From positions 2,542,001 to 2,606,000 of the forward strand of contig NZ_CP049838.1 in assembly GCF_013085465.1 (NCBI RefSeq): 64,000 bases of DNA, in the 5' to 3' direction. The position numbers were made by a program, and so were the translations under genes. How positions within the stretch are numbered: position 1 is the first letter of the stretch; every line of letters starts with the position of its first letter. The DNA is from Streptomyces asoensis (lineage in GTDB: Bacteria > Actinomycetota > Actinomycetes > Streptomycetales > Streptomycetaceae). Below, one piece after another: positions 17,780 through 25,019 of this stretch. A model generated the notes under the pieces. It was given only the letters and a program-made list of their open reading frames with translations. It searched no databases and was not told the origin of the DNA.

Positions 17780-17803
17780 CTAATGCGCGAGGAGAATGGC
17801 CAT
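17780..17803 (-). CDS. possible 7-residue leader peptide upstream of the ABC-F gene
   Basis: An ATG at 17803 opens a seven-codon frame reading MAILLAH and ending in TAG, 59 bases before the ABC-F start. Seven bases upstream of the ATG is TAGACT (17811-17816), a good -10 box that would make this frame nearly leaderless. An A6 run sits 17 bases further upstream. Between the frame and the ABC-F start, GGCGGGA and TCCCGCC can pair. Short leader peptides and hairpins regulate several ABC-F resistance genes by ribosome stalling; whether that happens here is inference. Confidence 0.4.
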   Translation of the reverse strand: MAILLAH

Positions 17804-17810
17804 GGGGGCC

Positions 17811-17839
17811 AGTCTAACGGGACCGTGCAAGCATTTTTT
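17811..17839 (-). promoter_or_regulatory. candidate promoter of the ABC-F gene
   Basis: On the minus strand AAAAAA (17834-17839) is followed by a 17-base spacer and TAGACT (17811-17816). The -35 position is thus an A run rather than TTGACA. WhiB7/WblC-dependent promoters carry an AT-rich element near -35, so an activator-dependent promoter is possible. The remainder of 17840-17977 shows no further clear element apart from a ribosome-binding site for the next gene. Confidence 0.4.
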
Positions 17840-17977
17840 CTGGGTTCAGGTGTTCGATCTTCCCGCGCTCCGGCCGGAGCTCCCGCCGGATCTTGCTCCC
17901 GGGGGCGCTGTCGGTGGCGGGTGCCAGACTGGGCAGCGGGTGACGAATCCGGCATTGATCACAAGGGAGTGATCGGC

Positions 17978-18391
17978 ATGGCAGGCACGAACAGCGGGCG
18001 GCCCAGCATCTATCCGACGGTGCTGTACACGGACGCGAAGGCGGCGATCCGGCAGCTCACGGAGGCCCTGGGGTTCACGGAGCTGTCCGTCTACGAGGGC
18101 GAGAACGGCTCGGTCATGCACGCCGAACTGGTGCAGGGCAACGGCGCGGTGATGCTCGGCTCGAAGGGCCGCGGCGGGATCTTCGACACGGCGATGAAGG
18201 ACGCGGGTCCGACCGGGGTGTACGTCGTGGTGGACGACGTCGACGCACACCACCGGCGGGCCGTGGAGCACGGCGCGGAGATCCTGATGCCTCCGACGGA
18301 CCAGGACTACGGCTCCCGGGACTACATGGCCCGCGACCTCGAGGGCAACCTCTGGAGCTTCGGCACGTACGCGCCCGAGATACAGGGCTGA
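17978..18391 (+). CDS. VOC (glyoxalase/bleomycin resistance) family protein
   Basis: A 137-residue single-domain vicinal oxygen chelate protein with two beta-alpha-beta-beta-beta modules. The first runs PTVLYTDAKAAIRQLTEALGFTE to MHAELVQGNGAVMLG. The second runs GVYVVVDDVDAHHRRAVEHGAEILMPPTDQDYGSRDYMARDLEGNLWSFGTY, ending in the usual DPEGN-like DLEGN box. These proteins bind metals or drugs or act as isomerases or lyases; the exact role is unknown. GGGAG nine bases before the ATG fixes the start. Confidence 0.85.
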   Translation: MAGTNSGRPSIYPTVLYTDAKAAIRQLTEALGFTELSVYEGENGSVMHAELVQGNGAVMLGSKGRGGIFDTAMKDAGPTGVYVVVDDVDAHHRRAVEHGAEILMPPTDQDYGSRDYMARDLEGNLWSFGTYAPEIQG

Positions 18392-18454
18392 GAGCCCCAC
18401 GGGAACCCGCGCGGGGCCCACGCGGAGCCCCTGGGGATCCCGTGCCGGGCTCGT

Positions 18455-19891
18455 TCAGCTGCCCCCGGTGTGCACCTGGAAGGCGGCCCGGCGGACGGCC
18501 TTGGCCAGCGCCGGGTCGGGGTGCGCGGCGGCGAGCGCCACCAGCACCTGCACGGTGCGCGGATGCCCGACGGCGCGCACCTCGGTCAGCAGGGCGGGGA
18601 CGGTCGGCTGGAGCGCGGACTCCAGGTGGCGTACGAGCATCGGCGCCTCCCCGTGGTCGGCGACGGCCGCGGCGGTGTCGACCCACAGCCAGGTGGCCTC
18701 CCGCCGGGTGAGCACCTCGTGGGCGTCCTCCGGGTCGACGCCGTCGTGCTCGGCGAGCCACAGCAGCGCGTACGGCCGCAGGGCCGGTTCGTCGACGACC
18801 GCGCGGACATCGGGCTCGGCGGGGGCGCCGACGACGCGCAGCGCCTCGAAGGCGAGGCCGCGCAGCAGGGCGTCGTCGCCGCGGGCGGCGAACAGCAGCT
18901 CGGCGACGGCGCTGCCGACGGTCCGGGCGGCGAGCCAGGCGCGGTACTCGGCGCGGGCCGCGTTCGGGCGCAGCTGGGCGCAGCCGCGGAGCATGGCCTC
19001 GGCCGACTGCTCGATGTTGCCGGCGGGGCTCTGCGCGGCGACGCAGATCTGCTCCAGCTTGACCCAGACCGCCCAGCTGCCCAGCGGCGTGAGCGTGGCC
19101 TGGCCGGCGCCGTAGGTGAGAGCGCCCACGGCGGCGAGGGCATGCAGGGCCCAGTCGAGAAGGGGGACGAGTTCGGCGTCCTGGGCGGGCTCCGCCGGGT
19201 CGGCGTCGGCGGAGAGGACCGGGGCGAGGGGGGTCGCGGGTTCCGAGCCGGCACCGTAGGGCACCTCGCAGCGCTCGGTGCGCAGTTCGGTGACCCGCTG
19301 GCGCAGCAGGTCGAGCAGCTGCTCCACGGGGACGGGCCCGGCGGAGAGCTGGAGGAAGGAGAGCACCTGGGGCATGGCCGAGACGACCTCGGCGACGGCG
19401 GCGGGCTCCTGGTCCCCGGGTTCCGGGGAGGCGAGCGACCAGGCGTCGAACAGGGCGACCCAGCCGCGCAGGACGGCGCTGTCGTCGCGGTTCCAGGCGC
19501 GCAGCCGCCAGCCGGGGCGGGCGCTGTCGCCGTGCACCTCGACGAGGCCGGCGAGACGGGCGGTGTCCCAGTCGGCGCGGATCCGGTCCGTGGTCAGGCC
19601 CAGATCACTGGCGGCCCGTTCGGCGGTCACGTCGGAGAGGGTGGCCTTGCCGTCGGTCGTGGCGGCGTCTCGGCCGGGGCCGAGGGCGTTGTCGGCCCAG
19701 CGGGCGACACGGGCCGCGGCGGCCAGTCCGGAGCGCGCCATTCTGGCCAGCTCCGCGGGGGCCGGGGTGCCCTCCGGCGGGCGGGGTGCGGGGCGGCGCA
19801 GGCGCCGCTCGTTCACAGCTGAGGGGGCGGCGGCCAGGGGTCGCGGGCGGACGAGTCGAAGCCTGGAGTCGCGCGGGATACGGGACGTCAC
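18455..19891 (-). CDS. large conserved actinobacterial protein of unknown function
   Basis: A 478-residue, Ala/Leu/Glu-rich, mostly alpha-helical protein without signal peptide or membrane helices. Residues about 50-150 look like winged-helix or tetratricopeptide-type packing (LSDVTAERAASDLGLTTDRIRADWDTARLAGLVEV). The C-terminal half has HEAT-like helical repeats (AVAELLFAARGDDALLRGLAFEALRVVG ... HPRTVQVLVALAAAHPDPALAKAVRRAAFQ). I do not recognise a catalytic motif. The GTG at 19891 was chosen; an earlier GTG at 19939 would add AT-rich codons unusual for this genome. It is a single gene with about 200 bases of unremarkable sequence before it. Confidence 0.6.
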   Translation of the reverse strand: MTSRIPRDSRLRLVRPRPLAAAPSAVNERRLRRPAPRPPEGTPAPAELARMARSGLAAAARVARWADNALGPGRDAATTDGKATLSDVTAERAASDLGLTTDRIRADWDTARLAGLVEVHGDSARPGWRLRAWNRDDSAVLRGWVALFDAWSLASPEPGDQEPAAVAEVVSAMPQVLSFLQLSAGPVPVEQLLDLLRQRVTELRTERCEVPYGAGSEPATPLAPVLSADADPAEPAQDAELVPLLDWALHALAAVGALTYGAGQATLTPLGSWAVWVKLEQICVAAQSPAGNIEQSAEAMLRGCAQLRPNAARAEYRAWLAARTVGSAVAELLFAARGDDALLRGLAFEALRVVGAPAEPDVRAVVDEPALRPYALLWLAEHDGVDPEDAHEVLTRREATWLWVDTAAAVADHGEAPMLVRHLESALQPTVPALLTEVRAVGHPRTVQVLVALAAAHPDPALAKAVRRAAFQVHTGGS

Positions 19892-20094
19892 GGGTGCAGT
19901 CTTCCGGTTGACGGTCCGAAAACCCAAACGGAATGTCACGGCGGGCTACGGGACTGGCCAAGGCACGGGGTTCCGTGACGGGCGGGGAGGCGCCTTCAGG
20001 CCAGTGGTACGGGCTTAAACGGAACCAGCGACACCGTTCCGGCCGCCTGTCGGAGCGCACCTGAGCGGGTCGCATCAGCGCGTCACATCACTGG

Positions 20095-21231
20095 TCACAT
20101 CAGCGGGGTCAGGAAGCGGCGCAGGGCCTCCTCGTAGGCCGCGGGGTCGGGATTCCACATGGCGCCGTGCGGGGCGTGCGGGACGGTGTGCAGGGTGACC
20201 AGCTCGGGGCGGAGGCGGGCGAGACGGCGGGAGGCGCCCCAGGGGGCGACGGTGTCGTCGGGGCCGTGCAGGACGAGGGTCGGGACCCTCAGCCGGTCCG
20301 GATCGGCGGCCGCGTGACCGTGGCCGCCGGGGCCGGCGTGCAGGCCGGTGCGGCCCTCGGCGGCGCGGACGGCGAGCGGCAGCAGCGCGCCCGGGGTGCG
20401 CCGGGCGGCGGCGAGGGCGCGCACCGTCGTCCGCCAGTCCAGGACCGGGGAGTCCAGCACCAGCCCGGAGACGAGATCGCGCAGCCCCGAGTCGGCGGCG
20501 GCCCGCAGGGCCATGGTCGCGCCGGTGGACCAGCCGAGCAGCACGACGCGTTCGGCGCCGTAGCGCACGGCGTACCGCATCGCCGCGTCCAGGTCGCGCC
20601 ACTCGGTCTCGCCGAGATGGTTCAGACCGTCCGGGGAGCGGGGCGCGCCGAGGTCGCCGCGATGGGCGAGGGCGAGGACAGGGAAGCGGCGGTGGTGCAG
20701 GAAGCCCATGAGGTTCAGGGCGTGTTCCCGGGTGGCGCCCAGGCCGTGCACGGCGATCACCCAGGTGCGGCGCGGGCCGGGCACGAACCAGGCGGGCAGG
20801 TTGCCCAGCTCGCCGGGGATGTCGATGTCGGCGTGGTCGAGACCGAGGGCGCTGCCGGGGTTGCCGACATACAGGTTGGGGGTGAGCCAGACCGCGTCGC
20901 CGCGGCTCAGGGTGCCGTGGGTGACCCGCTCCAGGCGGCGCACGACGGTGTCGGCGGAGTGTGGGGCGGCGGGCAGGACGGGGCCCACGACCGCGTGGGA
21001 GCCGTTGCCGGAGAGGCCATAGGTGCCGGGGCGCAGGGCGGCCAGGTCACGGGTGAGGGTGATCCGGCCGGCGGCCGTGCCGTGCACGGTGAGCCGGGGT
21101 TCGGTGGGCAGGGGCCGGCCGGGCGGCGCCTTCAGCGCGGCGTCGCTGGCCATTCGGCCGGCGGCGACACTGACGGCGCCGGCGGCCAGGGCTGCGGTGA
21201 CGGCGGCGGCCGTCGCTTTGACAGTGCGCAC
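20095..21231 (-). CDS. alpha/beta hydrolase, probably membrane-anchored or exported
   Basis: A 378-residue alpha/beta hydrolase. The N-terminus is a signal-like helix (TAAAVTAALAAGAVSVAAG), with no lipobox. The nucleophile elbow is GWSTGA with Ser235. VHGLGATREHA earlier forms the oxyanion-hole loop, and LHGPDDTVAPWG and HAPHGAMW supply the likely Asp and His of the triad. A long N-terminal region (about 40-150) precedes the hydrolase core. Substrate is unknown; esterase or peptidase S9-like activity are both possible. It runs on the minus strand with no close partner. Confidence 0.85.
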   Translation of the reverse strand: MRTVKATAAAVTAALAAGAVSVAAGRMASDAALKAPPGRPLPTEPRLTVHGTAAGRITLTRDLAALRPGTYGLSGNGSHAVVGPVLPAAPHSADTVVRRLERVTHGTLSRGDAVWLTPNLYVGNPGSALGLDHADIDIPGELGNLPAWFVPGPRRTWVIAVHGLGATREHALNLMGFLHHRRFPVLALAHRGDLGAPRSPDGLNHLGETEWRDLDAAMRYAVRYGAERVVLLGWSTGATMALRAAADSGLRDLVSGLVLDSPVLDWRTTVRALAAARRTPGALLPLAVRAAEGRTGLHAGPGGHGHAAADPDRLRVPTLVLHGPDDTVAPWGASRRLARLRPELVTLHTVPHAPHGAMWNPDPAAYEEALRRFLTPLM

Positions 21232-21294
21232 CCGTCCAGTGTCCTGGCCCGCCCTCCTCCCGGCCAGTGGTGGAGCCGGTCGGGGGACGGCGGG

Positions 21295-22026
21295 TCACTC
21301 CCGCTGCCCGTACCCGCGCAGTCGCTCGCCCGCCTCCGCGACCTGTTCCTCCGTCAGGAGCGTGGGGTTCAGGCCGGGTACGGACGAGGCCGTCAGCCAC
21401 AGGCGGCACATCCACTCCAGCTGGGCCGTCCGGTCGTAGGCCTGGTCGAGGGTGGTGCCGTGGGTGAGGGTGCCGTGGTTGCGTAGGAGACAGCCGCTGC
21501 GGTCGACGAGAGCGCGGAGCATGTTCTCGGCCAACTCCTCGGTGCCGTACGTCGCATAGGGGGCGACCCGGACCGGTCCGCCGAGCGCGCCCGCCATGTA
21601 GTGGACGTGGGGAAGCTCCGTGACGAGGGTCGAGACGGCGGTCGCGTGCACGGCGTGGGTGTGGACGACCGCCCCGGCGTCCGTGGTGCGGTAGACGGCG
21701 AGGTGCATGGGCAGTTCGCTCGTCGGGCGCAGGGTGCCGAGCACCTGTCGGCCGGTGAGGTCGACGCCCGTGACGTCGTCCGGGGTGAGCCGCTCGTAGG
21801 GTACGCCCGACGGTGTGACCAGCACGGTGTCGCCGACGCGCACGGAGACGTTGCCGGAGGTGCCGACGACCAGTCCGTCGGTCACGGTGCGGCGGGCCGC
21901 CGTCACGAGCGCCTCCCAGGCCCGCGCCTCCTCGAGGACCGCATGCCTCCCCCGCCGCTCCGCCACGTCCTGTACGCCGTCCCGGTGACCCCGGGCGTCC
22001 CCCTGCTCGCGTCGCTGCTCAGCCAT
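21295..22026 (-). CDS. class II aldolase/adducin family protein (FucA/AraD-like)
   Basis: A 243-residue zinc-dependent class II aldolase or sugar-phosphate epimerase relative. Key features are GTSGNVSVRVGDTVLVTPSGVPYERLTPDDV, where phosphate is bound, and THAVHATAVS, which contributes zinc-binding histidines. A further conserved block is LLRNHGTLTHGTTLDQAYDRTAQLEWM. It is most similar in style to L-fuculose-phosphate aldolase. The ATG at 22026 has AGGA nearby, and the longer upstream frame lacks family similarity. A 30-residue hydrophilic N-terminus precedes the fold. Confidence 0.85.
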   Translation of the reverse strand: MAEQRREQGDARGHRDGVQDVAERRGRHAVLEEARAWEALVTAARRTVTDGLVVGTSGNVSVRVGDTVLVTPSGVPYERLTPDDVTGVDLTGRQVLGTLRPTSELPMHLAVYRTTDAGAVVHTHAVHATAVSTLVTELPHVHYMAGALGGPVRVAPYATYGTEELAENMLRALVDRSGCLLRNHGTLTHGTTLDQAYDRTAQLEWMCRLWLTASSVPGLNPTLLTEEQVAEAGERLRGYGQRE

Positions 22027-22231
22027 GCCGCGATCCTGCCAGCAGGTACCGGGGGCCGCCGCCGGGCGCGGGCACTCCAGGCCGGAATCCGCGCCTCCGA
22101 AAGACCGCATATCGGCATACATCACCCTCTTGAGGTGATTGGCCGGAGATCGACCGGCATTCACCGATGCCTGTGGACCTTCCCCTAGCCTCTGGACCGC
22201 TCACGTGCACGCCGTCGTTCCGGGGGGAATC

Positions 22232-22984
22232 ATGGCCCGCGCCCACACTCCGTCACCGCGTCGCCGCGGCCGCGCCTGGGCGGCCTGCGCCGTGGCGCTC
22301 GCCGCGGCGGGCACCGCGCTCGCGCAGCATCCCGCCCACGCGGCCGAGCCGCCGAAGGGGCACGACATCTCGTCCCACCAGAGGACCGTCGACTGGACGA
22401 GGGCGAAGGCCGCGGGGGCGAGATTCGTCTACGTCAAGGCGACCGAGTCCACCGCCTACCGCAATCCCTACTTCGCCGCGCAGTACGACGGGGCCGGTGC
22501 CGCCGGACTGTTCCGCGGCGCATACCACTTCGCCCTGCCGGACAGGGGTTCGGGCAAGGAGCAGGCCGCGCATTTCGTACACAATGGCGGCGACTGGAGC
22601 ACCGACGGCCGCACCCTGCCGCCGGCCCTCGACGTCGAGTACAACCCCTACGACCGGGGGCGCCGGTGCTACGGCCTGACGAAGGCCCGGATGGTCGCGT
22701 GGATCAGGGCCTTCAGCGACGAGGTGCACCGGCTCACCGGCCGTCGCCCGGTGATCTACACGACGACCCACTGGTGGAATCTCTGCACGGGCGGCAGCGA
22801 CGCCTTCGCCGCGGATCACGCCCTGTGGATCGCCCGTCACCGGGCGTCCGACGCCGGGACACTGCCCGCCGGATGGCCGACGTGGACCTTCTGGCAGTAC
22901 GCAGACAGCGGCAGTTTGCCGGGTGACCAGAATCTCTTCAACGGCTCCGGGACGCAGCTGCGCAGGCTCGCCAAAGACCGGTGA
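22232..22984 (+). CDS. secreted GH25 lysozyme
   Basis: A 250-residue secreted muramidase of glycoside hydrolase family 25 (Streptomyces cellosyl type), cleaving the MurNAc-GlcNAc bond of peptidoglycan. Residues 1-37 form a signal peptide with a basic start (RRRGRAW), a hydrophobic core and an AHA-A cleavage site. The mature domain begins with GHDISSHQ, whose Asp45 is a catalytic-site acid, followed by FVYVKATESTAYRNPYF and the DVEYNP motif with the second acidic pair. GGGGGG shortly before the ATG is the ribosome-binding site. No separate wall-binding domain is present. Confidence 0.93.
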   Translation: MARAHTPSPRRRGRAWAACAVALAAAGTALAQHPAHAAEPPKGHDISSHQRTVDWTRAKAAGARFVYVKATESTAYRNPYFAAQYDGAGAAGLFRGAYHFALPDRGSGKEQAAHFVHNGGDWSTDGRTLPPALDVEYNPYDRGRRCYGLTKARMVAWIRAFSDEVHRLTGRRPVIYTTTHWWNLCTGGSDAFAADHALWIARHRASDAGTLPAGWPTWTFWQYADSGSLPGDQNLFNGSGTQLRRLAKDR

Positions 22985-23068
22985 CCGTACGGCGCTTGAC
23001 CCCGGTCCCGGCGCCGCGACGGAAGACCGCTCCGACCCCTTCGCACAGACACCCGGATGCCCTCCCCA

Positions 23069-23090
23069 GTTCATCTTCCGTTCACCCAGA
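23069..23090 (+). promoter_or_regulatory. PHO box (PhoP operator) upstream of pit
   Basis: Two adjacent 11-base direct repeats, GTTCATCTTCC (23069-23079) and GTTCACCCAGA (23080-23090), match the Streptomyces PhoP repeat unit, which begins G(G/T)TCA and continues with pyrimidines. They lie about 48 bases before the phosphate permease start. PhoP-dependent control of the pit genes is known in S. coelicolor, so phosphate regulation is expected here. Confidence 0.8.
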
Positions 23091-23137
23091 TTGCTTACGG
23101 TCAACGCGCCAATGACTTCGAACGATTGCCTGGGTAA

Positions 23138-24391
23138 ATGGAAAACTTCTCGCTGATCCTCGCGATTGTGGTAGTAACCGCACTCGCGTTCGATTTCACG
23201 AACGGTTTCCACGACACCGCCAACGCGATGGCCACCACCATCTCGACCGGTGCACTCAAGCCCAAGGTTGCGGTGGCCATGTCCGCCGCGCTGAACCTTG
23301 TGGGAGCTTTCCTCTCGGTGGAGGTCGCCAACACGATCTCCAAGGGTCTCGTCGACGAGACCGGCATCCGTCCCGAGGTCATCTTCGCCGCCCTGGTCGG
23401 CGCGATCCTCTGGAACCTGCTGACCTGGCTGGTGGGCCTGCCCTCCAGTTCCTCGCACGCCCTGATGGGCGGTCTGATCGGCGCCACCATCGCCTCGGCC
23501 GGCATGGGCGCGGTGCACGGTGACGCCCTGGTCACCAAGGTGCTGATCCCGGCGATCGCGGCACCGATCGTCGCGGGCGTCGCGGCGATGCTCGCGACCC
23601 GCCTGTCCTACACCCTCGGCAAGAAGGCCGACGGCAAGGCGGCGGCCAAGGGCTACCGCGCGGGCCAGATCGCCTCGGCCGGCCTGGTCTCCCTCGCCCA
23701 CGGCACCAACGACGCGCAGAAGACGATGGGCATCATCACCCTGGCCCTGGTGGCCGGCGGTGCCGTGGCCCCCGACTCCGACCCGCCCACCTGGGTCATC
23801 CTCTCCGCCGGCCTGGCCATCGCGCTCGGCACCTACCTCGGCGGCTGGCGCATCATCCGCACCATGGGCAAGGGTCTGACCGACCTCCAGCCGCAGCAGG
23901 GCTTCGCCGCCCAGACCAGCGCGGCCACGGTCATCCTGGCCTCCTCGCACCTCGGCTTCTCCCTCTCCACCACCCACTCGGTCTCCGGTGCGGTGATGGG
24001 CGCGGGACTGGGCCGCAAGGGCGGTGTGGTCCGCTGGTCGACGGCGACCCGGATGTTCGTCGCCTGGGGCCTGACGCTCCCGGCCGCCGCCCTGGTGGGC
24101 GCGCTCGCCGAGTCCGTCACCGGCCTGGGCGACTGGGGCACGGCCCTCGTCGCGGTCTTCCTGATCGCCTCCAGCGCGGCCATCTGGAAGATCTCCCGGC
24201 GCGAGGTCGTCGACGCCTCGAACGTCAACGAGCCCGAGGAGCCGGCGGGCGTCGTCACGGCGGCGATCGCCGCCGTCACCCCGCCGCCCGCGGGCACCCT
24301 GGCCGAGGACCTCACGGACCTGACGGCCACGATCCCCGCCCCGGCCGCGGAGCCGGCGACCCCCGCCGCTCCCCCGGCCGCGACCGTCTGA
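23138..24391 (+). CDS. pit: low-affinity inorganic phosphate transporter (PiT family)
   Basis: A 417-residue PiT-family permease importing phosphate, probably as a metal-phosphate complex driven by protons. Both copies of the family signature are present: DFTNGFHDTANAMATTISTGAL near the start and SLAHGTNDAQKTMGI in the middle. Helix GLPSSSSHALMGGLIGA and its C-terminal counterpart LGFSLSTTHSVSGAVMGAGL are also typical. The tail after residue 350 is an Ala/Pro/Thr-rich soluble extension. A PHO box lies upstream and a small membrane protein gene follows after 34 bases. Confidence 0.95.
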   Translation: MENFSLILAIVVVTALAFDFTNGFHDTANAMATTISTGALKPKVAVAMSAALNLVGAFLSVEVANTISKGLVDETGIRPEVIFAALVGAILWNLLTWLVGLPSSSSHALMGGLIGATIASAGMGAVHGDALVTKVLIPAIAAPIVAGVAAMLATRLSYTLGKKADGKAAAKGYRAGQIASAGLVSLAHGTNDAQKTMGIITLALVAGGAVAPDSDPPTWVILSAGLAIALGTYLGGWRIIRTMGKGLTDLQPQQGFAAQTSAATVILASSHLGFSLSTTHSVSGAVMGAGLGRKGGVVRWSTATRMFVAWGLTLPAAALVGALAESVTGLGDWGTALVAVFLIASSAAIWKISRREVVDASNVNEPEEPAGVVTAAIAAVTPPPAGTLAEDLTDLTATIPAPAAEPATPAAPPAATV

Positions 24392-24425
24392 GCCCGCGCA
24401 CCCGGTACGAAGGAAGAGAAGCAGC

Positions 24426-24647
24426 ATGAAGATCGACTGGGCAGCCCTGGGTTCCGTCTTCGGCGTCAGCCTCGTGGTCACCGTAGGCCTCGTCGCCCTG
24501 TTCACCCTCGGCGTCATGGGCCTGTCGCGGCAGGAACGCGCGTCGGCGCAGGGCGACTCGGCCACCCTCGCGGTGACCGGCGCGTACGCGTGCTTCGCGG
24601 CCTGTGCGGCGGCGGTGGCGTACGGGATCTCACTGATCGTCGCCTGA
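24426..24647 (+). CDS. small two-helix membrane protein downstream of pit
   Basis: A 73-residue protein with two membrane helices, VFGVSLVVTVGLVALFTLGVM at about 11-31 and VTGAYACFAACAAAVAYGISLI at about 50-71, linked by a short polar loop. An AGGAAG-type ribosome-binding site precedes the ATG. It sits between the phosphate permease and a strong terminator and so is very likely in the pit transcript. Function is unknown; an accessory role in phosphate transport is a guess from context. Confidence 0.75.
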   Translation: MKIDWAALGSVFGVSLVVTVGLVALFTLGVMGLSRQERASAQGDSATLAVTGAYACFAACAAAVAYGISLIVA

Positions 24648-24666
24648 CGCACCATCCGAACACCCC

Positions 24667-24701
24667 AGGGGTGCGGGACGGAACACCGTCCCGCACCCCT
24701 T
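24667..24701 (+). terminator. terminator of the pit operon
   Basis: A perfect 15-base stem (24667-24681 with 24686-24700) closes an AACA loop and is followed by T. It begins 20 bases after the stop of the small membrane gene, and separates the pit operon from the cobalamin riboswitch. Confidence 0.85.
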
Positions 24702-24772
24702 GTCGTTCGCGGCCCCGTCGCCCGGCCCTGTGTGGGGTTCTGCACACTCCAGCCTCGCAGGTCAACAGCAAG

Positions 24773-24801
24773 TTGACGGCTCTTGCGGGCCGTGGTGGAC
24801 T
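24773..24801 (+). promoter_or_regulatory. promoter of the cobalamin operon
   Basis: TTGACG (24773-24778), a 17-base spacer and TGGACT (24796-24801) make a good vegetative-type promoter. Transcription would begin near 24808, a few bases before the first helix of the riboswitch. Confidence 0.65.
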
Positions 24802-24816
24802 GCCCGAGCCATGTAC

Positions 24817-24907
24817 GGCGGCAGAAGAGGAAGCCGGTGCGAATCCGGCGCGGTCCCGCCACTGTCACCGGGGTAGAAACCCCCGGGAGCCAGGAACTCT
24901 CGCCGCC
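24817..24907 (+). ncRNA. cobalamin (AdoCbl) riboswitch
   Basis: The core contains the hallmark sequences: GAGGAAGCCGGTGCGAATC (24827-24845), GCGGTCCCGCCACTGT (24849-24864) and the B12 box GCCAGGAACTCTCG (24889-24902). GGCGGC (24817-24822) and GCCGCC (24902-24907) can form the closing helix. It precedes cobD and the cobalamin gene run, so vitamin B12 should shut the cluster down. After the core, CAGGG and CCCTG can pair just before a GTGAGGAC that may be the ribosome-binding site of a 19-codon frame. Confidence 0.95.
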
Positions 24908-24955
24908 GGTCTCGTCGAACCAGGGCGTGGACACCCTGAGTGAGGACATATCGCC

Positions 24956-25015
24956 ATGCTCGCTCGGCCGTTGAGGTACAACACCAGGTCGCTTCCCGAC
25001 CCCACGGCCGGCTGA
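24956..25015 (+). CDS. possible 19-residue leader peptide between riboswitch and cobD
   Basis: An ATG at 24956, preceded by GAGTGAGGAC, opens a 19-codon frame (MLARPLRY ... PDPTAG) that stops at 25013-25015, four bases before the cobD ATG. The cobD ATG itself lacks a recognisable Shine-Dalgarno sequence. The short frame could therefore couple ribosomes into cobD, letting the riboswitch control translation at the short frame's own start. It resembles no protein I know. Confidence 0.4.
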   Translation: MLARPLRYNTRSLPDPTAG

Positions 25016-25019
25016 GCCG

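Noticed and set aside
22253..24949. 898-codon minus-strand frame
   Set aside because: Antisense to lysozyme, pit and the riboswitch region; composition typical of a shadow.
24783..24974. 63-codon frame across the riboswitch
   Set aside because: The region is explained by the conserved riboswitch core; the peptide resembles nothing.
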